A DNA stretch of 64,000 nucleotides from Isoptericola cucumis. Lineage in GTDB: Bacteria; Actinomycetota; Actinomycetes; Actinomycetales; Cellulomonadaceae. Under the pieces are notes generated by a model. The model saw nothing but the letters and a program-made list of their open reading frames with translations. It had not been told where the DNA came from and did no database searches. Position 1 is the first letter of the stretch. Each line of letters starts with the position of its first letter. The translations under genes and the position numbers were made by a program. The stretch is from contig NZ_BMDG01000012.1 in NCBI RefSeq assembly GCF_014635665.1, forward strand, positions 62,001-126,000, given 5' to 3'. Positions 1 to 8,071 of the stretch are shown piece after piece.

Positions 1-42
1 GTGCGCCGCGAGGTGGCCGCCGCCGAGAGGAGCGCGGCATGA
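1..42 (+). CDS. C-terminal end of an upstream gene (partial)
   Basis: An open frame enters the window at base 1 and stops with TGA at 40-42, giving only the last 13 residues of a protein. The stop overlaps the ATG of the next gene at 39 (ATGA), so the two are translationally coupled. FMN reductases of the type that follows are often paired with a luciferase-like flavin-dependent monooxygenase, so that is a reasonable guess for this gene. Too little sequence is present to identify it. Confidence 0.5.
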   Translation: MRREVAAAERSAA

Positions 43-695
43 CCACGACCTCCGCCACCACGACCTCGGCCGGCGCGACGGCGGTCCCGCGTCCCACGAC
101 GGCCGGCGGCGCGTCGTCCGCCGACACCGCGCCCACCCCGGACCCCGGGAGCGCGCGGCTGCGGGTCGTCGTCGTCAACGGCAGCCCGAGCCGGCCGTCC
201 AAGACGATGGGGCTCACCTCCGTGGTCCTGGACACGCTGGCCGAGATGCTCCCGACCGAGGCGTCGCAGGTCGACGTCTACCGGCTCGGCCACGGGTTCA
301 CCGACGCGACCTCGCGGGACGAGGTCACGCCGGACGTCGAGTCCGCGCTGCACCGTGCCGAGGAGGCCGACCTGCTCGTCGCCGCCGCGCCGGTCTTCCG
401 CGGGTCCTACCCGGGCATGTTCAAGCACTTCTTCGACCTGGTGGACCAGTACGCGCTCGCCAACAAGGCCGTGCTCCTCGTGGCCACCGGCGGCAGCGAC
501 CGCCACGCCCTCGTGCTGGAGCACGCCATGCGCCCCCTCTTCGCCTTCTTCCAGGCGATGACCGTGCCGGTCGCGTTCTACGCGTCGTCCGGGGACTTCG
601 ACGGCACGCTCCTGCTCAACCCCCGCGTCTACGGGCGCGTCCAGATGGGCCTCCAGGACGTCGCGGGACTGCTCAGGTCCCGCGCGACCGGCTGA
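39..695 (+). CDS. NAD(P)H-dependent FMN reductase
   Basis: 218-residue flavodoxin-fold reductase that would supply reduced FMN to a partner monooxygenase. After a low-complexity Thr/Ala/Pro-rich N-terminus of about 45 residues comes the phosphate-binding start of the fold (VVVVNGSPSRPSKT), then a PVFRGSYPGMFKHFFD segment and VLLVATGGSDRHALVLEH, typical of the NADPH-dependent FMN reductase (MsuE/CE1759-like) family. The ATG overlaps the stop of the previous gene, pointing to a coupled oxidoreductase-reductase operon. The Thr/Ala-rich extension suggests that the true start could be internal, but the ATGA overlap favours 39. The family call is firm; the physiological substrate of the partner is unknown. 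Confidence 0.85.
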   Translation: MTTTSATTTSAGATAVPRPTTAGGASSADTAPTPDPGSARLRVVVVNGSPSRPSKTMGLTSVVLDTLAEMLPTEASQVDVYRLGHGFTDATSRDEVTPDVESALHRAEEADLLVAAAPVFRGSYPGMFKHFFDLVDQYALANKAVLLVATGGSDRHALVLEHAMRPLFAFFQAMTVPVAFYASSGDFDGTLLLNPRVYGRVQMGLQDVAGLLRSRATG

Positions 696-697
696 GG

Positions 698-2182
698 TCA
701 GCGGGCGACGAGCTCCTCCACCGTGGCCCGCGCGCCGCGCGCGTGCAACGAGGCCAGCGCGGCGGTGTAGGCCTCGACGAAGCGCGGCTGGGACGCCAGG
801 TCGCCGAACAGCTCCTCGTCGCGCACGAACGCGAGCGGGTCCTCGTGGTTGCGGGCGGCGGCGGCCTTCAGCCGGTCGGCGTACCGGTCCACGATCTCGA
901 TGGGCTCGCCCTGCTCGTCGACGCCCTCGTCGTAGCGGGCCCACGAGGCGACGACCGCGGCGGAGCGGTGGACCTCCCCGCCGGCGGCGAGGTTGGCCCG
1001 GATCACGGGGACCAGCCACTTCGGGATCCGGTCGGACGACTCGGCGCACAGCCGGGCGAGGGTGTCGCGCACGTGCGGGTTCGCGAACCGCTCGATGAGG
1101 GTGTCCTGGTACTCCGCCAGGTCGATGCCCGGCACGGGCAGCAGGGTCGGCTCCCCCTCGCGGGCCATGTAGTCGCGCAGGAACTGCACGAACGTCTCGT
1201 CGGCGCACACCTCGTGCGCGTACCGGTAGCCGGCGAGGTAGCCGACGTAGCACAGCGCCTGGTGGCTGGAGTTGAGCAGCCGGAGCTTCATGAGCTCGTA
1301 CGGCTCGACGTCGTCGACCAGCTGCGCGCCGACCTCCTCGTACGGCGGGCGGCCGTTCGTGAACCGGTCCTCGATCACCCACTGCGTGAACGGCTCCGCC
1401 ACCACCGGCCACGCGTCGTCGACGCCGAACCGCTCGGCGACCATCGCCCGGTCGTCGTCCGTCGTCACCGGGGTGATGCGGTCGACCATCGAGTTGGGGA
1501 ACGGCACGTGCGCCTCGATCCAGTCCGCGAGGGCGGGGTCCTTGAGGCGCGCGAACGCGACGAACATGCGGTGCGCGACGTCGCCGTTGCCCTGGATGTT
1601 GTCGCAGCTGGCCACCGTGAACGGGGTGACCCCGCGGTCGCGACGACGCCGCAGCGCCTCCGTGACCAGCCCGAACGACGTGGCGGGGACGGCGCCGGGC
1701 GCGAGGTCGGCGACGACCGCCGGGTCCTCGGCGTCGAACTCCCCCGTCACCGGGTTGACGTTGTAGCCGCCCTCGGTGACGGTCAGCGACACGATCCGGA
1801 TCTCCGGGGACGCCATCTTCTCGATGACGGCCTCGGGGTCGTCGGGGGCGAGCAGGAAGTCCACGATCGACCCGATCACACGGCCCTCGAGCGTGCCGTC
1901 CGGGTGCTTCAGCACGAGGGTGTACAGCCCGTCCTGGCTGGTGAGCGCGTCGCGCATGCGCGCGTCGTGGGGCAGCACGCCGACGCCGCAGATCGCCCAG
2001 TCGAGCGCCTTGCCCTCGTTCATCAGCCGGTCGAGGTACATGGCCTGGTGGGCGCGGTGGAAGCCGCCGACGCCGAGGTGGACGATGCCGGCACGCAGCC
2101 GCGAGCGGTCGTACGCCGGCACCGCGACCGGCAGGTCGCCGCCCGACAGGGATGCCAGGGTCTCGTCGCTGAGTGCGGTCAT
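698..2182 (-). CDS. Mannitol dehydrogenase family oxidoreductase (mannitol 2-dehydrogenase or fructuronate reductase type)
   Basis: 494-residue polyol-specific long-chain dehydrogenase, close to the roughly 490 residues usual for the family. It should interconvert a polyol or aldonate and a ketose with NAD(H). The N-terminal nucleotide-binding motif is HLGVGGFHRAHQ (residues 35-46). The family segment SLTVTEGGYNVNP lies near 132-144. The catalytic K-x4-N-x2-H set is seen in MKLRLLNSSHQAL as K299, N304 and H307. The ATG at 2182 is preceded by AAGGAG, which fixes the start; longer upstream reading is without family similarity. It is transcribed alone, next to a VanZ-like gene. Sequence alone does not separate D-mannitol, D-arabinitol and D-fructuronate/tagaturonate as substrates. 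Confidence 0.9.
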   Translation of the reverse strand: MTALSDETLASLSGGDLPVAVPAYDRSRLRAGIVHLGVGGFHRAHQAMYLDRLMNEGKALDWAICGVGVLPHDARMRDALTSQDGLYTLVLKHPDGTLEGRVIGSIVDFLLAPDDPEAVIEKMASPEIRIVSLTVTEGGYNVNPVTGEFDAEDPAVVADLAPGAVPATSFGLVTEALRRRRDRGVTPFTVASCDNIQGNGDVAHRMFVAFARLKDPALADWIEAHVPFPNSMVDRITPVTTDDDRAMVAERFGVDDAWPVVAEPFTQWVIEDRFTNGRPPYEEVGAQLVDDVEPYELMKLRLLNSSHQALCYVGYLAGYRYAHEVCADETFVQFLRDYMAREGEPTLLPVPGIDLAEYQDTLIERFANPHVRDTLARLCAESSDRIPKWLVPVIRANLAAGGEVHRSAAVVASWARYDEGVDEQGEPIEIVDRYADRLKAAAARNHEDPLAFVRDEELFGDLASQPRFVEAYTAALASLHARGARATVEELVAR

Positions 2183-2215
2183 GGTGCGTCGCTCCTTCGT
2201 CGGGCCGGAACGGCC

Positions 2216-2242
2216 AAGGTACCAAACGAGCGCAGCGTTCAA
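2216..2242 (-). promoter_or_regulatory. Possible promoter of the mannitol dehydrogenase gene
   Basis: Read on the minus strand there is TTGAAC (2242-2237) and TACCTT (2221-2216) separated by 15 bases, short for a sigma-70-type promoter. A dyad AACG-N7-CGTT lies between them (2225-2239) and could be a LacI- or GntR-type operator. It is the best candidate between the gene and its neighbour but is weak. Confidence 0.25.
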
Positions 2243-2248
2243 CACATA

Positions 2249-2284
2249 TGAGCGGCCTGCTGAGCGGTCTGCTGAGCGGTCAGG
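2249..2284. repeat. Three tandem 12-bp repeats
   Basis: The unit TGAGCGGYCTGC occurs three times head to tail (2249-2260, 2261-2272, 2273-2284; the last copy ends CAGG). It lies upstream of the mannitol dehydrogenase promoter region and reaches into the stop codon of the VanZ-like gene. Unit length is a multiple of three, but almost none of it is coding. Confidence 0.7.
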
Positions 2285-3440
2285 CCCGGGCGTCGACCAG
2301 GCGCGCGCCCGTGAGCGCGCAGGACAGCCCCCGTCGGTCGCCCGTGGCGAGCACACCGACGACGGCGGCCAGCACCACCAGCCCCTGGAGCGACTGCGCC
2401 CCCGCGGCCTCGGCGCCGGGCGGCACCGCCGCCGCGACGTCCAGCAGCCCGTAGACGCCGAGCACGGCATACCCCCGCGCGAGGCGTCGGCCGAGGCTCC
2501 CGCGCGCGAGCCCGCCCGCGCCGTCCGGCCAGCGCGGCTCCAGCCACACCGCCCGCTGCCCCAGCGACGCCCCCGACCCCACCCACGGCGGCACCCCGAA
2601 GACCAGCACCGCCGGCAGGACGGTGCCGAGCAGCACCTCCGCCCACGTGGGCGTCGCCGGCAGCCCGTGGCCCGTGGCCATCAGCGCGATGCGGTACGCC
2701 AGCTGGAGCGCGGCGCCCAGCGCCGCCGCGGCGCCGACGTCCACGACCATGCCCAGCAGCCGCCGCGGCACCGTCACGGGCCGCGGCTCCAGGCGGTCGG
2801 CGGCGAGCGCCCGCGCCTGCGGCATCCACCGCAGCACCACCGGCGCCACGAGCGCGCCGAGCAGGCCCCCGAGCGTGTTGGTGAGCACGTCGTCGACGTC
2901 CGCGACGCGGTAGGAGCAGCCGATGACGCCGAAGATGCCGGTGTACTGGACGGTCTCGATCGCGACCGACGCCAGCAGCGCGGAGGCGGTCGAGGCGACG
3001 ACGCCCCAGCCGAGGTACCGGCGGGCGAACACCCCCCACGGGACGAACAGGAGCACGTTGAACGCCACCTGCAGGAACGCCCGGCTGCGCAGCGTCGCGA
3101 GGGTGCTCAGTCCGGAGGTGTCGCCACGGATGTCGTCGATCGAGTGCAGCGGGACGAGCTCGGCCCCGGACACCGCGTTCGCGGCGCACCATGCGGCGAG
3201 GTCGCCGGACGGCAGCGGCAGCAGCGTGTACGCCAGCAGCGTCACGACGTACACCGCCAGTGCCGCCGCACCGAGCATCCGCCGCGCGTCGAGCCGCCCG
3301 TACCGTCGCTGCTGCACCACGAGCACCGGCAGCAGCACCGCGAGGAACGCCAGCACCCCGAGCGCCACGCCCACGTACGCGGGCCAAGTCCATTCGTCCA
3401 CGTCGCCGACCGTAACGTCCGAGTCGCGCGACGGCGCCAT
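2280..3440 (-). CDS. VanZ-RDD fusion membrane protein
   Basis: 386-residue integral membrane protein. Residues about 20-190 form a VanZ-like domain with several membrane helices and the family-typical FNVLLFVPWG, IETVQ and DVDDVLTNTLGGLLG segments. Residues about 225-380 form an RDD domain beginning RRLLGMVVDVGAA, with three further helices and a Q-R-AVWLEP motif. VanZ-like proteins are linked to glycopeptide tolerance or envelope functions and RDD proteins to transport or envelope stress; neither role can be assigned here. There is no van cluster nearby. The ATG at 3440 has no obvious ribosome binding site. The protein is complete, with no frame break. Confidence 0.85.
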   Translation of the reverse strand: MAPSRDSDVTVGDVDEWTWPAYVGVALGVLAFLAVLLPVLVVQQRRYGRLDARRMLGAAALAVYVVTLLAYTLLPLPSGDLAAWCAANAVSGAELVPLHSIDDIRGDTSGLSTLATLRSRAFLQVAFNVLLFVPWGVFARRYLGWGVVASTASALLASVAIETVQYTGIFGVIGCSYRVADVDDVLTNTLGGLLGALVAPVVLRWMPQARALAADRLEPRPVTVPRRLLGMVVDVGAAAALGAALQLAYRIALMATGHGLPATPTWAEVLLGTVLPAVLVFGVPPWVGSGASLGQRAVWLEPRWPDGAGGLARGSLGRRLARGYAVLGVYGLLDVAAAVPPGAEAAGAQSLQGLVVLAAVVGVLATGDRRGLSCALTGARLVDARA

Positions 3441-3522
3441 CGCCGCTGCTCAGGGCGGTGTTCTGCGACACCCCGCACGTCCCGCGCCGCGGTCGGCTGA
3501 TCGAGGCGTACCGGTCGTCCGC

Positions 3523-3557
3523 GATACTGGCAGCAGACCGGCCCAGCCCGAAGGAGC
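3523..3557 (+). promoter_or_regulatory. Likely -10 element and ribosome binding site of the FGE gene
   Basis: GATACT at 3523-3528 resembles a -10 hexamer and lies 34 bases before the start. AAGGAG at 3551-3556 is a strong ribosome binding site with good spacing to the ATG at 3562. No convincing -35 box is visible. Confidence 0.4.
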
Positions 3558-3561
3558 GACG

Positions 3562-4608
3562 ATGACCCACCCCGAGCAGGACTCGTGCTGCGCCCCGGCA
3601 CGTCCGGCCGACACGACCGACTCCTGCTGCGCCCCCTCCCGGCCGGCCGAGCCCGCGGCCCTGGCGATGCCGGTGCTGCGTGGCGGAGCCGCCGGCGCCG
3701 GCACGGCCGCCGCGCCCGGTGACGGCCCGCGCCACACGGTCCAGCAGGTCGCGGTGCCGGCCGGCCGGTTCGCGATGGGCGACTCCCACGGGGACGGCAA
3801 GCCGTTCGACGGCGAGTCGCCCGTGCACGAGGTGTCGCTGGACGGCTTCACGATCGACGCGACGTCGGTGACCAACGACGACTTCGCCCGCTTCGTCGAC
3901 GCCACCGGCTACCGCACGGAGGCGGAGACGTTCGGCAGCTCGCCCGTCTTCCACCTCGCCGTCGACCAGCGCGCCGTGGACGAAGGGCGGGTGGAGGTGC
4001 TCGGCGTCGCGGGCGGCGCACCGTGGTGGCTGTTCGTCACCGGCGCCGACTGGGCGCACCCGGAGGGGCCGGGCACCGACCTCGCGGGCCGCGGCGACCA
4101 CCCGGTGGTGCACGTGTCGTGGAACGACGCGCAGGCCTACTGCGCCTGGGCGGGGCGCCGGCTGCCCACCGAGGCGGAGTGGGAGTACGCGTCGCGCGGC
4201 GGCCTCGACGGCGCCCGGTACCCGTGGGGTGACGACCTGCTCGGCGACGACGGCGAATGGCGCTGCAACATCTGGCAGGGGACGTTCCCGACCGCGAACA
4301 CCCGCGACGACGGCTGGCTGACCACCGCCCCGGTGCGGACGTTCGCGCCCAACGGCTACGGGCTGTGGCAGACGGTGGGCAACGTGTGGGAGTGGTGCCA
4401 GGACGTGTGGTCGCCGCACACGTACGCCCGCCGCGGCCCCGCGGCGCACGCACCGCTCGAGCAGGGTGCCTCCGACGCCCGGGTGCTGCGCGGCGGCTCG
4501 TACCTGTGCCACGACTCGTACTGCAACCGCTACCGCAACGCCGCCCGGTCGTCGAACACGGTGGAGTCGTCCACCGGCAACGGCGGGTTCCGCACGGTCG
4601 CGCTCTGA
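3562..4608 (+). CDS. Formylglycine-generating enzyme (sulfatase-activating)
   Basis: 348-residue SUMF1/FGE-family enzyme. It would convert the cysteine of CxPxR motifs in sulfatases to formylglycine using copper and O2. The catalytic cysteine pair is present as C316 and C321 in RGGSYLCHDSYCNRYR, exactly as in characterised actinobacterial FGEs, and WNDAQAYCAWAGRRLPTEAEWEYA and NVWEWCQDVW are conserved blocks. This distinguishes a true FGE from generic SUMF1 relatives (e.g. EgtB), which lack the pair. The N-terminus carries two copies of a CCAP motif (C9-C10 and C22-C23, both preceded by Asp-Ser), separate from the catalytic domain that begins near residue 60. Start chosen by AAGGAG at 3551. 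No formylglycine-dependent sulfatase lies in the window, so its client is elsewhere. Confidence 0.93.
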   Translation: MTHPEQDSCCAPARPADTTDSCCAPSRPAEPAALAMPVLRGGAAGAGTAAAPGDGPRHTVQQVAVPAGRFAMGDSHGDGKPFDGESPVHEVSLDGFTIDATSVTNDDFARFVDATGYRTEAETFGSSPVFHLAVDQRAVDEGRVEVLGVAGGAPWWLFVTGADWAHPEGPGTDLAGRGDHPVVHVSWNDAQAYCAWAGRRLPTEAEWEYASRGGLDGARYPWGDDLLGDDGEWRCNIWQGTFPTANTRDDGWLTTAPVRTFAPNGYGLWQTVGNVWEWCQDVWSPHTYARRGPAAHAPLEQGASDARVLRGGSYLCHDSYCNRYRNAARSSNTVESSTGNGGFRTVAL

Positions 4609-4627
4609 CGGGCGCCGGGCGCTGTCG

Positions 4628-5386
4628 TCAGCCGATCGTCATCGCGCGCAGGTCGTCGAGGGTGCCGTCGAAGACGTTCATGTCGATGTGCTCCTCCTCG
4701 CCCACGTAGCCGTCCAGGACGTCGCGGTCGGAGTACTGCCAGAAGTCCCACGCGCGCTTCGGCAGGTCGGGGCTGGACGCCACCGACCGGATCCACAGCG
4801 GGTAGCGGTCGTAGTCGTCGCCGAGGTAGGCCTCGCGCAGCTGCTGCGTCGTGTAGATGATCGGCGCGGCGCCGTAGTGCTCCTCGAGGTCGGCGAGCAG
4901 CGGGTCGAGGATGCCGCGCAGCTCGTCGACGCTGGGCGGGTCGTCCATGAACGGCCCGTAGTACTCGACGTCGACGACGGGCGGCAGGGTGCCGGGGTCG
5001 GCCGGGACGTTCTCCACGACGTTCCCGGCCTGGTCCTCGCCCGGGCTCTCGAAGCTGAGGAAGTGGTAGGCGCCGACGAGCAGGTCCGTCTCGCGCGCGC
5101 CCGCCCAGCTCGCGGCGAAGCGCTCGTCGACGTGGTTCGAGCCTTCAGTGGCCTTGATGAACGCGAAGTCGAGGTCCTGGTCGGCGAGCACCGGCCAGTC
5201 GATCTCGCCCTGGTAGGCGGAGACGTCCACCCCGCGGACGTCGAACTTCGCCGCCGTGATGCGGTTGGGCCACAGCACACCGGTCCACACCAGCGCCGCG
5301 AGGACACCGAGCGCGACGACGAGCGCCCCGGCGACCACCGCCGCCGTGCGCCAGCGTCTCCGGGTCCCCCGCGTCGTCGTGCTCAC
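4628..5386 (-). CDS. GH25 family lysozyme, membrane-anchored or secreted
   Basis: 252-residue muramidase predicted to cleave the N-acetylmuramyl-glucosaminyl bond of peptidoglycan. An N-terminal basic stretch plus one hydrophobic helix (residues about 12-38) acts as signal anchor. The GH25 barrel starts at RGVDVSAYQG (51-60) with D54 and includes IKATEGSNHVD, and the catalytic DVE motif at D139-V140-E141 (PPVVDVEYYG). The C-terminus ends with the barrel, so no wall-binding repeats are attached. The GTG start at 5386 follows AATGAT by 6 bases, so the transcript may be leaderless, although GGGAG also precedes it closely. It is convergent with the FGE gene, 19 bases apart. Confidence 0.92.
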   Translation of the reverse strand: MSTTTRGTRRRWRTAAVVAGALVVALGVLAALVWTGVLWPNRITAAKFDVRGVDVSAYQGEIDWPVLADQDLDFAFIKATEGSNHVDERFAASWAGARETDLLVGAYHFLSFESPGEDQAGNVVENVPADPGTLPPVVDVEYYGPFMDDPPSVDELRGILDPLLADLEEHYGAAPIIYTTQQLREAYLGDDYDRYPLWIRSVASSPDLPKRAWDFWQYSDRDVLDGYVGEEEHIDMNVFDGTLDDLRAMTIG

Positions 5387-5543
5387 CTCCCGATCATTGC
5401 CGATCGCCGGCCCTGCTGACGAACCCGTCGCTGTCCACCTGTCGCCACGGCCCGGCTCACCAGATGACCGTTTCGGGGGAATCCTTGCGCGAGTCGTTAC
5501 GTTATGTCACTGGAACAGCAGAGCACCCGAGGCGAGGAGAACT

Positions 5544-5963
5544 GTGCGACGCATCCCCCGGAAGGTCGAGATCGAGGACGACGCGGGCAACGTCACGCGC
5601 TATCTGCGGCACGACAACGGCGAGGGCTACGTCTCCCCGTACGCGACCGTCCACCCGGACGCGACGGTCGAGGCCGGAGCCTACGTCGAGGCCGGCGCCC
5701 GCGTGGCCGAGCGCGCCCGCGTGGGGCGCTTCAGCTGGATCGACGTCGACGCCGTCGTGGGGCCGCGCGCCCGGGTCGGCGACGCGGTGCACGTCGGCGT
5801 CCGCGGCGTCGTGGGCGACGGCGCCCGGGTCGGCGCGCACGCACGGCTCGGCGAGGACATCCAGATCGAGCCCGGCGCGATCGTGCTGCCGGACGAGATC
5901 GTGCCCGAGGGCACCGTCGTGCGGGCCGAGCGCCGGCGGGGCGACTTCGGCACCGCCGCGTAG
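5544..5963 (+). CDS. Left-handed beta-helix (hexapeptide repeat) protein
   Basis: 139-residue protein dominated by imperfect hexapeptide repeats (for example ATVHPDATVEAGAYVEAGARV and GPRARVGDAVHV), which build a left-handed parallel beta-helix as in acyltransferases and gamma-carbonic anhydrases. No catalytic histidine loop or CoA site of a known acyltransferase is evident, so it may be structural or a metal/ligand-binding trimer. The GTG at 5544 is selected because GAGGAGA precedes it at good spacing; the frame is open further upstream but without repeat similarity. It stands alone between two minus-strand genes. Function unknown. Confidence 0.75.
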   Translation: MRRIPRKVEIEDDAGNVTRYLRHDNGEGYVSPYATVHPDATVEAGAYVEAGARVAERARVGRFSWIDVDAVVGPRARVGDAVHVGVRGVVGDGARVGAHARLGEDIQIEPGAIVLPDEIVPEGTVVRAERRRGDFGTAA

Positions 5964-6000
5964 CCACCTCCCACCGCTCGGCCCGCCCGCCGGCGGCTCC

Positions 6001-7923
6001 TCAGAAGCCCAGCGCCTCCGCTCCCCCGACCACGGGCAGCCGCAGCACGCTCTGGTGCGGCGACACCGTGAGCTCCGTCCCGCCGAGCGGCAGCAGCGTG
6101 TGCTCCTGATCGGTCGAGAAGACCACGAGCCCGATCCGGTGACCCGCGGGAACCACGTAGTCCTTCGGCTCGAGCGTCCAGGACAGGTCGTACGCCTTGC
6201 CGCGCACGAGCGGCTCCGAGCGGTCCGCCCCCTTGCGGTTCTGCGGGTCCGTCCAGCCCCGGGTCACGACCGTGGGCTCGACGTCGGACCCGGCCGGGCC
6301 GTAGTCGACGAGCTGCACCGTGAGGTTCGCGTCGGCAGCGTTCTCGATCGCCGTGCGCAGCCGGATCGACGGGCGCCCGGAGAGACGGACGTCCTCGTCG
6401 AGCTCCGGCGTCGTGTACACGAGCCGGTTCTCGCTGACGGTGTCGGGGTCGGCGACCAACGTGTCCGGGTGGACCGTGCGTCCCTGGTCGACGAACGACT
6501 GCCGCGCCGCCGGACCGTGCGGCCCGCGCGTGACCAGGGCGCCCGGGGCGTCGGACGCATCGGCGGCGAGCCGCAGCCGGACGTCCTTGGCACCGGCGTC
6601 CGGCCAGGTGGAGGACGGCGTGTTCTCGCCGTCCTCGCGCTGCACGACCGCCTGCGGCTCGTCCATGATCCCGTTGTCGACGCCCCACAGCCAGTGGTCG
6701 AACCAGCGGTTCTCGGTCTGCTTGTAGGTCCAGGTCTCGCCGTCCGGCAGCGTGACGCTCGCGCCGGAGCCGGGGCCGCCGTGTCCGCCCTGGTGCAGCC
6801 AGATCTTGCGCGGCACGTCGTGCGCGGCGAGCTCGTCCCACCACCCGGCGAAGTTCTCCGTGCGGACGTTCCAGTCGTTCAGCCCGTGCACGACGAAGAC
6901 GCTCGCGGCCACGTCGCTCGCGTCGCGGTAGTCGCGGGCCGCCCAGAAGTCCGTGTAGTCCCCGGTGTCGCGCCCCTGCTCCGCGGTGATCTCGGCGATC
7001 TCGTCCGCGCAGTCGCCCGTGACCCGCTCCTCGCCGCCGACGAAGTTCGCGAGGACGTCGGCGTCCTCGCCCTGGTAGCCGCCGGGGGCGACCACGAGGC
7101 CGTTGGCGCGGTAGTAGTCGTACCAGCTGCTGATGGCGGCGACGGGGACGATCGTCTTGAGGCCCTCGACGCCGGTGGTCGCGACCTGGTTGGGCAGCGT
7201 CCCGTTGTAGGAGCCGCCGATCATCCCGACGTCGCCGGTGGTCCAGTCCGCCTCGACGGCCTCGCCGGTGGCGTCGACGCCGGGCGCGCGACCGTTCAGC
7301 CAGTCGATCACGGCCTTCGTGCCGAGGGTCTCGGCGGGGTCGCCGCTGGTCGGGCAGCCGTCGGAGTCCCCCGTGCCGACGCTCATCCCGAGCACGACGG
7401 CGTAGCCGCGCGGCACGTAGTAGTCGTCCAGGCTGCCGGGCAGGTCGGCGGCCCTGGCCCCCGCGACGGCGTCGCCGCCGAGGAAGCCCGCCGTCGTGCG
7501 GAACGAGCCGGCCGTCGCGCCCTTGGCGAAGAGGCGGTTCTGCGGCAGCTCGTCGACGAGGACGCTGGGGTACGGAGCCTCGCCCCACGTGTCCTTGCGG
7601 TACGGGCTGTGCTCGAAGATGACGGGGACGTCGAGGCCCTCGGTCGCGGTCTCCGCCGGCCGGGCGATGTCGATCGCCACCCGGTCGTGCTCGCCGTCGT
7701 GGTCGCTGTCCACGGGCGCGGTGACGTACACCCGCTCCGTGATCGCGTCGTCGAGCGAGAAGACGGGCTGCGTCGTCCCGTCCTCGACGACGACGCCGGG
7801 CGGCAGGCCGTCGTCGTCCGCCGGCGCGTCGCCCCCTCCGGGAGCCGCGACAGCGACAGGGGCGTGCAGGAGCGTGAGGGCGCCGGCCATGCCGGCCAGC
7901 ACCAGGGGTCGTGAACGTCGCAC
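6001..7923 (-). CDS. Secreted CocE/NonD-type X-Pro dipeptidyl-peptidase-like hydrolase
   Basis: 640-residue alpha/beta hydrolase of the S15 (PepX) / CocE type, predicted to act outside the membrane on proline-containing peptides or esters. A signal peptide VRRSRPLVLAGMAGAL...AVAA opens the protein. The nucleophile serine lies in GGSYNGTLPNQ, the acid in VVHGLNDWNV and the histidine in LHQGGHGGPG. The C-terminal third is the jelly-roll typical of the family (LSGRPSIRLRTAIENA, VVPAGHRIGLVVFST). I chose GTG 7923, which has AAAGG 8-9 bases upstream and starts directly at the signal peptide. An in-frame GTG at 7968 would place a CRP-like operator inside the gene. Single-gene unit. Confidence 0.88.
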   Translation of the reverse strand: MRRSRPLVLAGMAGALTLLHAPVAVAAPGGGDAPADDDGLPPGVVVEDGTTQPVFSLDDAITERVYVTAPVDSDHDGEHDRVAIDIARPAETATEGLDVPVIFEHSPYRKDTWGEAPYPSVLVDELPQNRLFAKGATAGSFRTTAGFLGGDAVAGARAADLPGSLDDYYVPRGYAVVLGMSVGTGDSDGCPTSGDPAETLGTKAVIDWLNGRAPGVDATGEAVEADWTTGDVGMIGGSYNGTLPNQVATTGVEGLKTIVPVAAISSWYDYYRANGLVVAPGGYQGEDADVLANFVGGEERVTGDCADEIAEITAEQGRDTGDYTDFWAARDYRDASDVAASVFVVHGLNDWNVRTENFAGWWDELAAHDVPRKIWLHQGGHGGPGSGASVTLPDGETWTYKQTENRWFDHWLWGVDNGIMDEPQAVVQREDGENTPSSTWPDAGAKDVRLRLAADASDAPGALVTRGPHGPAARQSFVDQGRTVHPDTLVADPDTVSENRLVYTTPELDEDVRLSGRPSIRLRTAIENAADANLTVQLVDYGPAGSDVEPTVVTRGWTDPQNRKGADRSEPLVRGKAYDLSWTLEPKDYVVPAGHRIGLVVFSTDQEHTLLPLGGTELTVSPHQSVLRLPVVGGAEALGF

Positions 7924-7960
7924 GGGCAGGGCCACCTTTCGGTCGAAGTACCGACCTGAG

Positions 7961-7976
7961 GGTGACACAGGTCACA
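7961..7976 (-). promoter_or_regulatory. CRP/GlxR-like operator
   Basis: The sequence GGTGA-N6-TCACA matches the TGTGA-N6-TCACA consensus of cAMP-receptor-type regulators at 9 of 10 positions. It lies about 40 bases upstream of the hydrolase start at 7923 and supports that shorter start. Binding is not shown; actinobacterial CRP/GlxR proteins use this consensus. Confidence 0.5.
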
Positions 7977-8071
7977 CCGGCGCATGCGGCGACCCGCCGG
8001 AGGACGTCGCCCGGCGCACGGCCTCCCCGGCCGCGCGACCACCCCGGCCCCTGCGACGAGGGCGCGGGCCC

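Noticed and set aside
743-2251. 502-codon plus-strand frame opposite the mannitol dehydrogenase
   Set aside because: Low-complexity Arg/Val/Asp composition and complete overlap with a well-supported gene.
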